Assembly (NCBI GenBank): GCA_041920215.1
Contig: JAYRSJ010000001.1
Location: 1-64,000 of the forward strand
Source: JAYRSJ01 sp041920215
GTDB lineage: Bacteria > Pseudomonadota > Gammaproteobacteria > Burkholderiales > Burkholderiaceae_C
Length of the DNA: 64,000 nt
Reading direction: 5' to 3'
The first letter of the stretch is position 1. Each line of letters starts with the position of its first letter. The position numbers and the translations under genes are program-made. Below are positions 1 to 7,864 of this stretch, piece after piece. The notes under the pieces were generated by a model that was not told the origin of the DNA, ran no database searches, and saw nothing but the letters and a program-made list of their open reading frames with translations.

Positions 1-9
1 ACCTGGCGC

Positions 10-1269
10 ATGACCGAGGAGATCGAGACCGCCCCGCTGCCCAGGCTGCCCAAGTTGCCCAAGCCGCAGCCGGCGGTCGAGGCCGAGCCGCCGGCTGCGC
101 CGGCGCCGGCCGAGGCGCCCACTCCGGCCGCGGCCAAGAAGCCGCTGCACTACGAGGTGACCATCGACGAGCGTGGCGTGCGCATCCAGCCGCGTGAGCC
201 GGCTAGGGCGGCCTCGGGCGCCGCTTCGGCGGCGTCAGCGGCCTCGGCCGCAGCCAGTGCAGCCGGCCTCAGCATCCGCGTGCCGGGCTTCGAGATGCAG
301 CTGCCCCCCGAGGCGGTCGATCCGGCGGACGTTCGCGAGGCGGTCGAGGAGGCCAAGCGCGCGCTGCAGGAGGCCGCCGCCGATGCCCGCGAGGCCCAGA
401 ACAGCGCCGAGGAAGCGCGGCGCGAGGCCGAGCGCGCGCTGCACGATGCGATGTCCGACGCGCCGCGGACCCGCGTGCGGGTGGTGCGCCTGGGTGACTT
501 CCTGGTCGATCTGGCGGTGCTGCTCATCCTGGCCTCGGCCATCATCAAGGTCACCTACAAGGGCCGCATCCAGGCCGAGGTCAAGGCGGCCCAGGCGGCC
601 GAGACCGCCGAGGCCGAGTCGCTGAAGCGCCAGGTCGTCGAGGCCCGCATGGCGGCGATGCAGGCCCAGGTGGAACCGCACTTCCTGTTCAACACCCTGG
701 CCTCGATCGACCACCTGATCGAGACCGATCCGCCACGCGCCTCGCAGATGCAGAAGAATCTGATCGCGCTGCTGCGCGCCTCCATGCCCACCATGCGCGA
801 GGCCAATGCCAATGGCGCAGCGCGCGATCTGGGTCGCGAGCTGGCGGTGATCAAGCCCTATCTGGAGATCCTCAAGATGCGCATGGAGGAACGGCTGCAG
901 ACCGAGATCGACGTGCCCGAGGGCCTGCTGTCGGCCGAGTTCCCGCCGATGATGATCCAGGGCCTGGTCGAGAACGCGATCAAGCACGGCCTGGAGCCCA
1001 AGGCCGAGGGCGGCACGCTCAAGGTCCGCGCCGAGATCCTGCACGGCAAGCTGGCCGTCACCGTGGCCGACACCGGTCTGGGCTTCGGCCGCGCCGCCAC
1101 CAGCGGCACCGGCGTGGGCCTGGCCAATATCCGCGAGCGCTTGCAGCTGCTGCACGGCAACCGTGCCAGCGTCACCGTCACCGAGAACCAGCCCAGCGGC
1201 ACCATCGTCACCATCACCGTGCCCTACAGCACGACCCGCAAGTCCACCGAAGAAGGAGCCACCGCATGA
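10..1269 (+). CDS. LytS-type sensor histidine kinase
   Basis: This 419-residue kinase should phosphorylate the LytTR regulator encoded two genes downstream. The N-terminus is Pro/Ala-rich and is followed by an Ala/Glu-rich coiled coil (about residues 105-145). One hydrophobic segment (about 164-183) and a second short coiled coil come next. The His_kinase motif EPHFLFNTL has its phospho-acceptor His near residue 224; the HATPase N-box ENAIKHGL (about 321) and DTGLGFG (about 354) follow. LytS-family kinases usually carry several membrane helices or a sensor domain. Here there is one helix and no recognisable ligand-binding domain, so the signal may be sensed in the membrane or through a partner. 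The stop overlaps the next start as ATGA. The ATG lies nine bases from the window edge, so an upstream start or operon partner cannot be excluded. Confidence 0.9.
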   Translation: MTEEIETAPLPRLPKLPKPQPAVEAEPPAAPAPAEAPTPAAAKKPLHYEVTIDERGVRIQPREPARAASGAASAASAASAAASAAGLSIRVPGFEMQLPPEAVDPADVREAVEEAKRALQEAAADAREAQNSAEEARREAERALHDAMSDAPRTRVRVVRLGDFLVDLAVLLILASAIIKVTYKGRIQAEVKAAQAAETAEAESLKRQVVEARMAAMQAQVEPHFLFNTLASIDHLIETDPPRASQMQKNLIALLRASMPTMREANANGAARDLGRELAVIKPYLEILKMRMEERLQTEIDVPEGLLSAEFPPMMIQGLVENAIKHGLEPKAEGGTLKVRAEILHGKLAVTVADTGLGFGRAATSGTGVGLANIRERLQLLHGNRASVTVTENQPSGTIVTITVPYSTTRKSTEEGATA

Positions 1270-1679
1270 AGCGCTTTTTCCAACTGAGCCTGATCCTGGC
1301 CCTGGTACTGGCCTCGCTGACGATGTTCGGCGGCTTCTTCGTCTGGCAGGAGATCGCCAGCCATCCGGACGTCGCCGTCACCATCAATGGCGATGACTTC
1401 GACCTGCAGGGCCTGGAGATGAGCAGCGCCAGCGGTCTCGGCGGCCTGATCCTGGGCAGCCTGGTCGCCGGCCTGGTGCTGTTCATCGTCGTGCCGCTGT
1501 GCTTGCTGATCGGCCTGGGCCTGCCGCTGCTGATCATCGGCGGTCTGCTGGCCCTGGGGCTGCTGGCCGTGCTGGGCGTGGGCGCCATCGTGTTCTCACC
1601 GCTGCTGCTGCTCGTGCTGCTGCTATGGCTGCTGCTGCGCAAGCCGTCAAAACCACGACAGGCCAACGGCGCGCATTGA
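1266..1679 (+). CDS. small hydrophobic membrane protein within the LytSR operon
   Basis: I do not recognise a family for this 137-residue protein. It has an N-terminal hydrophobic segment (about residues 5-27), a polar stretch of about 30 residues that includes DVAVTINGDDFDLQGLE, then a Gly/Leu-rich run of two or three membrane helices and a basic tail. It starts inside the stop codon of the kinase gene (ATGA) and ends 15 bases before the response regulator, so it is translationally coupled and co-transcribed with them. An accessory or sensing role for the poorly equipped kinase is an inference from this position only. Confidence 0.75.
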   Translation: MKRFFQLSLILALVLASLTMFGGFFVWQEIASHPDVAVTINGDDFDLQGLEMSSASGLGGLILGSLVAGLVLFIVVPLCLLIGLGLPLLIIGGLLALGLLAVLGVGAIVFSPLLLLVLLLWLLLRKPSKPRQANGAH

Positions 1680-1694
1680 CATAGCATCGCGGCC

Positions 1695-2552
1695 ATGACG
1701 AATACCGACAAGCAAACCAGCCGAGTGCGCGCCGTGCTGGCAGATGACGAACGGATGATGCGCGAGCAGCTGCGCAGCCGGCTGATGGAGGTCTGGCCGG
1801 AGCTGGACATCGTCGCCGAGGCCAAGAACGGCCTGGAAGCGGTGGAGCTGGTGCGCGAGCACAAGCCCGATCTGGTCTTTCTGGACATCCGCATGCCGGG
1901 CCTGACCGGCGTCGATGCGGCCCGCCAGATCGTGCAGCTGCCCGATGCCGGCGATGACGATCAGTGGCTGGTGCCCGAGATCGTCTTCATCACCGCCTAC
2001 GACCAGTATGCGGTCGAGGCCTTCGAGCAGGGCGTGGCCGACTATGTGCTGAAGCCGGCCGAGCGCGAGCGCCTGCTGGTCACCGTGGCCCGCATCAAGA
2101 AGCGCCTGGCCCAGCGCCAGGGCGACGAAGCCGGCAGCCCCGGCGCCGACACCGCCGCCCCCGGTGCACCGCTGCAGCAGCTGCTGCACAAGCTCTCGGC
2201 CCAGCTCAACCCGGGCGGCGCGCCCAGCTATCTGCAATGGATCCAGGCCACCGTGGGCCAGGCCATCCAGATGATCCCGGTCGAGGAGGTGCTGTTCTTC
2301 ATCAGCGACGAAAAGTACACCCGGGTGCAGACCGCCACGCTGGAGGCCCTGATACGCAAGCCGATCAAGGAGCTGGTCGACGAACTGGACCCGCAGCTGT
2401 TCTGGCAGATCCATCGTTCCACCCTGGTCAATGTGAAGGCTATCGCCGGCGTCACCCGCGACTTCCGCGGCCGCCAGCTGGTGGGCGTCAAGGGCCTGAC
2501 CGAGAAGCTCGAGGTCAGCCGCAGCTACACCCACCTCTTCAAGGGCATGTGA
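1695..2552 (+). CDS. LytTR-family response regulator
   Basis: This 285-residue cytoplasmic transcription factor is the partner of the LytS-type kinase. The receiver domain (about residues 10-135) has acidic residues in LADDERMM, the phospho-acceptor Asp near residue 64 in FLDIRMPG, the Thr of ITAYD and the Lys of VLKPAE. A Pro/Ala/Gly linker leads to a C-terminal LytTR DNA-binding domain (about 180-285) with VLFFISDEKYTRV and FWQIHRSTLVNV. Length and order fit the AlgR/LytR family. It ends three bases before a convergent gene. Its targets cannot be read from this window. Confidence 0.93.
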   Translation: MTNTDKQTSRVRAVLADDERMMREQLRSRLMEVWPELDIVAEAKNGLEAVELVREHKPDLVFLDIRMPGLTGVDAARQIVQLPDAGDDDQWLVPEIVFITAYDQYAVEAFEQGVADYVLKPAERERLLVTVARIKKRLAQRQGDEAGSPGADTAAPGAPLQQLLHKLSAQLNPGGAPSYLQWIQATVGQAIQMIPVEEVLFFISDEKYTRVQTATLEALIRKPIKELVDELDPQLFWQIHRSTLVNVKAIAGVTRDFRGRQLVGVKGLTEKLEVSRSYTHLFKGM

Positions 2553-2555
2553 GCC

Positions 2556-3227
2556 TCAGGCCTTGCGCAGGCTGGAGGCGATGCACCACTGCGCCGCCCA
2601 ATAGCTGCTCAGCACCCAGAGCGAGGCCTCGGGCAGCGGGCCGGCAAACTTGTTGATCGCCAGCAGGGCGTCCGAGGCCAGGAACAGCGTGCCGCCCCAG
2701 GCGGCCCAGCGTGCCAGCGCCTCGCGCGCCCCGCCCAGGCTGGCACGCCACCAGCTCCAGGCCTGGGCCGACATGCTGGCCAGGCAGACCACATAGACCA
2801 GCACCGGCAGCTGCAGAGGCCCCGGCACGCCCGGCCACAAGCGGCTCAGCACCAGCGCCGCGATCAGCGCAAACAGCGCGAAGGGCCACCAGGGCCGACC
2901 CAGGCGGCTGTGCTGGCAATAGCCGGCGATATAGGCCAGGTGGGCAAGCAGAAAACTCAGCAGCCCCGGCAGAAAGCCGGCCTCGGGCCAGAGCAGGAAC
3001 ACATCGCCGGCCAGCGAGCACAGCAGGCCCAGGCGCAGCCAGCGCGCCTGCCTGGGTGCATCCAGGCCGCGCGGCCAGGCATACAGGATGATCAGCACCG
3101 TGGTCAGCGGCTTGGCCAAATAGGCCAGCTCGCGCGGCAGCGCGGTGCCGCTCAGCGCGGCGATCGCGATCAGGGCACTGATCAGGGTCAGCAGGGGCAG
3201 CAGGCGTTGGATCGGCATGGCGCGCAT
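2556..3227 (-). CDS. lysoplasmalogenase-like YhhN family membrane protein
   Basis: This is a 223-residue polytopic inner-membrane protein of the YhhN/TMEM86 family, whose characterised members hydrolyse the vinyl ether bond of lysoplasmalogen. Family-typical pieces are KPLTTVLI in helix 2, a GDVFLL segment after helix 3, HLAYIAGY and the late SDALLAINKF. These acidic residues inside helices are the conserved candidate active-site positions. Eight or so hydrophobic segments span almost the whole chain. An alternative ATG lies three codons inside (3218). It stands alone, convergent with the LytTR gene and 58 bases downstream of the GGDEF/EAL gene. The bacterial substrate is not certain. Confidence 0.85.
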   Translation of the reverse strand: MRAMPIQRLLPLLTLISALIAIAALSGTALPRELAYLAKPLTTVLIILYAWPRGLDAPRQARWLRLGLLCSLAGDVFLLWPEAGFLPGLLSFLLAHLAYIAGYCQHSRLGRPWWPFALFALIAALVLSRLWPGVPGPLQLPVLVYVVCLASMSAQAWSWWRASLGGAREALARWAAWGGTLFLASDALLAINKFAGPLPEASLWVLSSYWAAQWCIASSLRKA

Positions 3228-3285
3228 TCTGGCCGCAGCCTCCCCGCTCGCCCCTGGGGGAAAGCCCGGGACCCGGCGGGCTGGC

Positions 3286-5142
3286 TCAGCCCAGCCGCAC
3301 CCGCGCGCCGCCAGCCTGGGCGCGCAGCAGCGCGTCCACCTGCTCGACCGTCAGCGGCCGGGCCAGGCCGAAGCCCTGCATCAGGTCGCAGCCCATCTCG
3401 ACCAGGCAGGCCCAGTCCTCGGGTCGCTCCACGCCCTCGGCCACCACCTGCATCTGCATCGCATGGGCCACCTGCACCATCGAGCTGACCAGCAGCCGGG
3501 CCGATTCGCTGGCGGCCATGCCGTGCACGAACAGCCGGTCGATCTTGAGCTTGCGGCAGCGCATGCGGCGCAGATAGGCCAGCGAGCTGTAGCCGGTGCC
3601 GAAGTCGTCGATCGCCAGGCTGTAGCCCAGGCCCTGCAGCGTCGCGACGATGGAATCGGCCTTGTCCACATCCTCGAAGACCGAGCCCTCGGTCAGCTCG
3701 AACTCCAGCAGCTCCGGCCCGAGGCGCTGGGTGGCGAGGGCATTGAGCAGGCGCTGGCGGTGCTCCTGGCGCCGGCACTGGCGCGAGGACAGATTGAGCG
3801 CCACCGGTGGGCAGTCCAGCCCGGCAGCCACCCAGCGGTCCAGATCCCGTCTCAGCACCTGCAGGGTCAGCAGCCCCAGCTCGACCACCAGGCCGCTGGC
3901 CTCGGCCACCGGCATGAACTCGGCCGGCGACACCGCGCCGCGCTGCGGATGCTGCCAGCGCGCCAGCGCCTCGAAGCTGCACAGCCGCCCCTCGGCGTCG
4001 AACAACGGCTGGTAGGCCAGATGAAGCCGGCCCTGCTCCAGCGCGGCCTGCAGATCCTGCTGCAGGCTCAGGCGTTCACGCAGGGCCTGGCCGATCTCGG
4101 GGGTGAAGATCTGAAAGGCATCCTTGCCCAGGCGCTTGGCCTGGCGCATCGCGGCATCGGCGCTCTGCAGGGCCTCGCCGGCCTGGTGGGCATGCTCGGG
4201 CAGCATCACCCCGCCCAGCGAGACGCTGACGCGCAGCCAGTTGCCGTCGAACTCGACCGGCTGGGCCAGCTGGGCCTGGATCGCCGCGGCCAGGCGGCGC
4301 AGCTGCTCCTCGTCGCAAGGCGGCTCCAGCAGCAGCGCGAACTCGTCGGAGGACAGGCGCGCCGCGGTATCGCCGGGCCGGGCCAGCGCGCGCAGGCGCA
4401 GCGCCGACTGCTGCAGCAGCCGGTCACCGGCCGCGTGGCCGTGGTTGTCGTTGATCTGCTTGAAGTTGTCCAGGTCGACGATCAGCAGGGCCGCGCTCTG
4501 GCCGCCTCGCTCGCAGCGCTGCAGGGTCCGCGCCAGCTGCTGGCGCAAGGCCTCACGGTTGGGCAGATCGGTCAGCGCATCGTTGAGCGCCAGATAGCGG
4601 GTGCGGCGCTCGGCCTCGGCCACCGAGGCGCGCAGCCGGCCGGCTGCCAGCCAGGCCAGGCCCAGCGCCCCGGCCAGCACCACCGCGGCGGTACCGACGA
4701 AGCCGGCCAGGTCGATCCAGATGCCGGCACGGCTGGCGCGCAGCCGCAGGCTGCCGACCCGGCGCTGCTCCAGCAGCACCGGCACCGTCTGTACGCTGTC
4801 ACCGGCCCAGCGCCGCCAGGGCCCTTGCGGCGCGGCGCTGCGGTCGAAGACCGCCAGCAGCTGCCCGCTGTCCAGCAGCAGCTGGGCATTGAGCACCGCC
4901 GGCGAGGAGTCCAGCGCCGCCAGGATCTCGCCGGCATCGTTGCGGTTCTCGAACACCACCGCCGCCGAGGCATTGCGGGCCACGATATTGGCCTGGGTCA
5001 GCAGATCGTCCTCGAAACGCTCGTTGAGCCGCCCGTACTGCAGCAGGGTCAGCACCAAGGCGAAGAGCAGCAGCGAGGCCAGCGCAAGCATGGCCTCGCG
5101 GTGTTGCTCCAGCGGTGTCGTCAGCAGTTCGCGCCAGCGCAT
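3286..5142 (-). CDS. CHASE8-GGDEF-EAL protein (YfiN-like, GGDEF site degenerate)
   Basis: This is a 618-residue inner-membrane cyclic-di-GMP enzyme. It has a first membrane helix (about residues 18-38) and a periplasmic CHASE8-type domain (about 40-140, with NASAAVVFENR). A second helix near 145-165 precedes the GGDEF and EAL domains. The diguanylate cyclase signature reads RLSSDEF near residue 265 instead of RxGGDEF, so cyclase activity is doubtful. The EAL domain keeps SFEALARWQHP, VALNLS, FELTE, IDDFGTGYSS, KIDR, VAEGVE and MQGFG, so phosphodiesterase activity is plausible. The start was set at the ATG 14 bases after the YfiR stop; the open frame runs further upstream, but that would overlap yfiR. 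It is the third gene of a TonB receptor-YfiR-CHASE8 operon. In the known Yfi system, periplasmic YfiR represses a CHASE8 cyclase. Confidence 0.92.
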   Translation of the reverse strand: MRWRELLTTPLEQHREAMLALASLLLFALVLTLLQYGRLNERFEDDLLTQANIVARNASAAVVFENRNDAGEILAALDSSPAVLNAQLLLDSGQLLAVFDRSAAPQGPWRRWAGDSVQTVPVLLEQRRVGSLRLRASRAGIWIDLAGFVGTAAVVLAGALGLAWLAAGRLRASVAEAERRTRYLALNDALTDLPNREALRQQLARTLQRCERGGQSAALLIVDLDNFKQINDNHGHAAGDRLLQQSALRLRALARPGDTAARLSSDEFALLLEPPCDEEQLRRLAAAIQAQLAQPVEFDGNWLRVSVSLGGVMLPEHAHQAGEALQSADAAMRQAKRLGKDAFQIFTPEIGQALRERLSLQQDLQAALEQGRLHLAYQPLFDAEGRLCSFEALARWQHPQRGAVSPAEFMPVAEASGLVVELGLLTLQVLRRDLDRWVAAGLDCPPVALNLSSRQCRRQEHRQRLLNALATQRLGPELLEFELTEGSVFEDVDKADSIVATLQGLGYSLAIDDFGTGYSSLAYLRRMRCRKLKIDRLFVHGMAASESARLLVSSMVQVAHAMQMQVVAEGVERPEDWACLVEMGCDLMQGFGLARPLTVEQVDALLRAQAGGARVRLG

Positions 5143-5156
5143 GACCAGCCCCTTGC

Positions 5157-5696
5157 TCAATCCTTGCGCACGAAGCGCGCCAGGCGCAGCAGCTTGGCGC
5201 TCATGTCCAGGCCGGCGCGGCGCACCTCGTTGAGTTCGATATCGAAGACGATGCGGCCGTCCTCCACCTGCAGCCTGAGCATCTGGCCGCCGCCCAGCGG
5301 ACCGTTGCCCTCGCTCACCATCAGCAGGCCGCGCCCCGGCGTGGCCAGCGCGGCGATGTCCGCCGCCTGGCCCAGCCACAGCGCATGGCAGGCACCCAGG
5401 CTGTCCAGCGCCGTTTGGCGCACCAGCAGCGCGCGCTGATGGACCTTGCGGCCGGCCAGGGCCTGCAGGGCCGGTGCCATCGGGCCGGGCTCGTACAGGC
5501 ACAGGCTCAGCACCGGGTCGGCGGGCAGCTTGGTGAGCGGCCACTCGACAAACATCAGCACCCGGTAGAGCACCTCGGCCTTGAGCTCGGCCTCGCTGCG
5601 CGCCGGCCCCTGCGCCTGGGCCGGCCAGGCACCCAGCAGGCACAGCAGGGCCGCGACGCAGCGGGCCAGAGCGGGTGCGGCGCGCGCCATGGGCAT
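5157..5696 (-). CDS. YfiR family (DUF4154) periplasmic regulator
   Basis: This 179-residue protein carries a signal peptide (MPMARAAP followed by a hydrophobic core, cleavage near AQA). The mature part shows the YfiR pattern: an early KAEVLYRVLMFVEWP, a middle LGACHALWLG, then RGLLMVSEGNG, and a late VFDIELNEVRRAGLDMSAKL. In Pseudomonas, YfiR is a periplasmic repressor of the CHASE8 protein YfiN; by analogy this protein would act on the gene product downstream. Its ATG overlaps the TonB-receptor stop (TGATG), and the enzyme gene follows after 14 bases. Only two cysteines are evident in the mature part, one in LSLCLYE and one in GACHA. Confidence 0.88.
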   Translation of the reverse strand: MPMARAAPALARCVAALLCLLGAWPAQAQGPARSEAELKAEVLYRVLMFVEWPLTKLPADPVLSLCLYEPGPMAPALQALAGRKVHQRALLVRQTALDSLGACHALWLGQAADIAALATPGRGLLMVSEGNGPLGGGQMLRLQVEDGRIVFDIELNEVRRAGLDMSAKLLRLARFVRKD

Positions 5697-7666
5697 CAGA
5701 AGGCCTGCTGCCATTCCAGCTGCCAGGCCCGGCCGGGGCGCGGCACCGTCAGCAGCGCGTTGTCCGGCGTGGCCGGGTCGGCGCTGCGGGCATCGGCCAG
5801 GTTCAGCACCCGCAGCAGCAGCTGGCTGCCGCCGTCGCCACGGTAGCGCAGCAGCACATGGGCCAGGGCCAGGCGCCCGACCGGCTCGCGGCCGCTGCGC
5901 GCGCCCATGGCCAGCCACTCGGCCCCCAGCCCCAGGCGCTGGCCCAGCGGCAGCAGGGCATGGCCCTTGAACAGCCAGCGCGGTGAATTGCTGAGGCGCC
6001 GGCCGTCCTGGTGCGTCGCGATCAGGCTGAGATTGGCGCGCCACTCCAGGCTGCCGGCGCGGCGCTGCTCCAGGCCCAGGTCCAGGCCCCGCATGCGCAG
6101 GCCCGACACATTGCGGAACTGCCCAACACTGTCGTCATGCAGGTCCAGCGGCACCAGCTCGATCAGCTGGCGCATGCGGTTGGCATAGAGGTTGGCGCTG
6201 AACAGCGTCCGCTCGTCCAGGGCCCGCTCCCAGGCCAGCTCGATGGCGCTGATGCGCTCGGGCCGCAGTGCCGGGTTGGCGATCTGCGAGGCGCCGTTGT
6301 CGTCGTAGAAGCGTTCGAACAGATTGGGTGCCCGGAAGGCCCGCGAGAGCAGCAGCTTCAGCGATTCGCTGGGGCCGGGGCGGTAGACCAGGGCCAGGCG
6401 CGGCGACCAGGCGCTGTCGAAGCTGCGGATATGGTCCAGGCGCAGGCCGGTGGTCAGCTGCCAGCGCTCCGACAGGCGCCACAGGTCCTGCACGAACAGG
6501 CCCAGCGCCTGCTGGCGCGGCCGGCTGTCCAGATAGGTCTGGGCCGGGTCCTCATCGAAGTTGCGCTGCTCGCCCTTGGGCACGAGGCGCGCCTCGGCGC
6601 CCAGCAGCAGCTCATGGTTGAGCCAGCCGCGCCACTGCAGCCGGGCCTCGGCGCCCATCCAGGCGGCCGCGGCCAGGTCGCGGTTGATCAGCGGCGCCGG
6701 ATCCAGCGCGTACACATAGCGGCCGTTGAAGACCGAGCGCGCCGCCGAGACGCGCAGGCTGCGTCGCCAGTCGCTGCTCCAGCCCTCTTCGTAGGCCAGC
6801 TCGGCGTAGCCGTAGGCATCGCGGAACTCGGTGCCCGGCACGCCGGCCAGCGTGCCATAGGGCGCGGTGGCCGCCTCCTTGAGGCGCTGCATCGCCGCGA
6901 CGCTGAGGCGCCAGGGGCCGCTGCGGTACTTGGCGAACAAGCTGGCCTGGCGCTCGCCGTCCAGACCGGCCAGCGCCCCAGGCGCCAGGCCCAGCTCGGG
7001 AAGTTCCAGCGTCTCGCCGCGGCGGCGCTGCACATTGAGGCCGATGAATCGATCGGAGGGGTCGGCGCCGCCGCGACCATGCTGCAGCATCAGGCGGCGC
7101 TCGCCGGCGCTGCCCAGCAGCGCCAGGCCGCGGCTGCCCGGCGCGTCGGCACCGTCCAGCGTCACCACATTGACCACGCCCAGCAGGGCATTGCCGCCAT
7201 AGACCGAGGAGCCCGGCCCCTGAACCAGCTCGACCCGCTTGATCCAGTTGGCCAGCAGCGGGAACTCCAGCTGGGGCAGGGCCTGGTCATAGATCGCGTC
7301 ATTGACGCGGAAGCCGTCGATCGCGACCAGCAGGCGCGAGTTGTAGTCGCCGGGTCGGTTGAAGCCGCGCATGCCGACGCTGCTGTACAGCCGCGAGTCG
7401 CTCAGATAGATGCCGGGCAGGCGCTGCAGCATATCGCCCAGGGTCTGGTGCCCCAGGCCGGCGGCCTCGCGCTGACCCAGCACGCTGACCGCGGCCGGCG
7501 CATCGAGCAGGCTTTGCGCATAGCGCGACGGCCCCTGCACCTCCTGGCGCAGCAGGTTCTCCAGGCTCTCGGGGCCATCATCATCGGCCCGGGCCGACAG
7601 GGCACAAAGACCCAGGCCAAGAAGCAGCAACAGCCCCGCGGGGCGGCAGCGATCAGCAGGTCTCAT
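5696..7666 (-). CDS. TonB-dependent outer-membrane receptor
   Basis: This 656-residue outer-membrane receptor has a signal peptide (Leu-rich core ending ALSARA) and a plug domain. The plug motifs are AAVSVLGQ, LGDMLQRLPGIYL, VGMRGFNRPGDYNSRLL, VELVQGPGSSVYGGNALLG and VNVVTLDG. A beta-barrel follows and ends in an aromatic-terminated strand (WQLEWQQAF), as expected for BAM recognition. I chose the ATG that places the hydrophobic core correctly; an upstream ATG would add 17 residues. The ligand is unknown: no iron, heme or B12 genes lie nearby. The downstream yfiR and c-di-GMP genes suggest a sensory role for which this receptor replaces the YfiB lipoprotein of the classical system; that is inference. 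Confidence 0.92.
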   Translation of the reverse strand: MRPADRCRPAGLLLLLGLGLCALSARADDDGPESLENLLRQEVQGPSRYAQSLLDAPAAVSVLGQREAAGLGHQTLGDMLQRLPGIYLSDSRLYSSVGMRGFNRPGDYNSRLLVAIDGFRVNDAIYDQALPQLEFPLLANWIKRVELVQGPGSSVYGGNALLGVVNVVTLDGADAPGSRGLALLGSAGERRLMLQHGRGGADPSDRFIGLNVQRRRGETLELPELGLAPGALAGLDGERQASLFAKYRSGPWRLSVAAMQRLKEAATAPYGTLAGVPGTEFRDAYGYAELAYEEGWSSDWRRSLRVSAARSVFNGRYVYALDPAPLINRDLAAAAWMGAEARLQWRGWLNHELLLGAEARLVPKGEQRNFDEDPAQTYLDSRPRQQALGLFVQDLWRLSERWQLTTGLRLDHIRSFDSAWSPRLALVYRPGPSESLKLLLSRAFRAPNLFERFYDDNGASQIANPALRPERISAIELAWERALDERTLFSANLYANRMRQLIELVPLDLHDDSVGQFRNVSGLRMRGLDLGLEQRRAGSLEWRANLSLIATHQDGRRLSNSPRWLFKGHALLPLGQRLGLGAEWLAMGARSGREPVGRLALAHVLLRYRGDGGSQLLLRVLNLADARSADPATPDNALLTVPRPGRAWQLEWQQAF

Positions 7667-7864
7667 CGTGCGTGCAGCAGAGACCGGCGCGACGGAAGCG
7701 GCTGGACTGCGCCGCACCCGGGCCGGGTTCGCCCAGCTTAAGCCGGGCGTCGCGGCAGCGCTGTTGCAAATCTCACAACTGCGAACACCTGCCGCCCGCG
7801 CGAGCGCCGCTGTTGTGTCGGCGCGCCAGCACCGGGCCCGGCAAGATCAAGCGGCACCGGCCTT

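Noticed and set aside
3145..5439. Open frame of more than 700 codons on the plus strand opposite the GGDEF/EAL gene.
   Set aside because: It mirrors codon structure of the real gene on the other strand, is rich in Gln, Arg, Ala and Gly and shows no domain.
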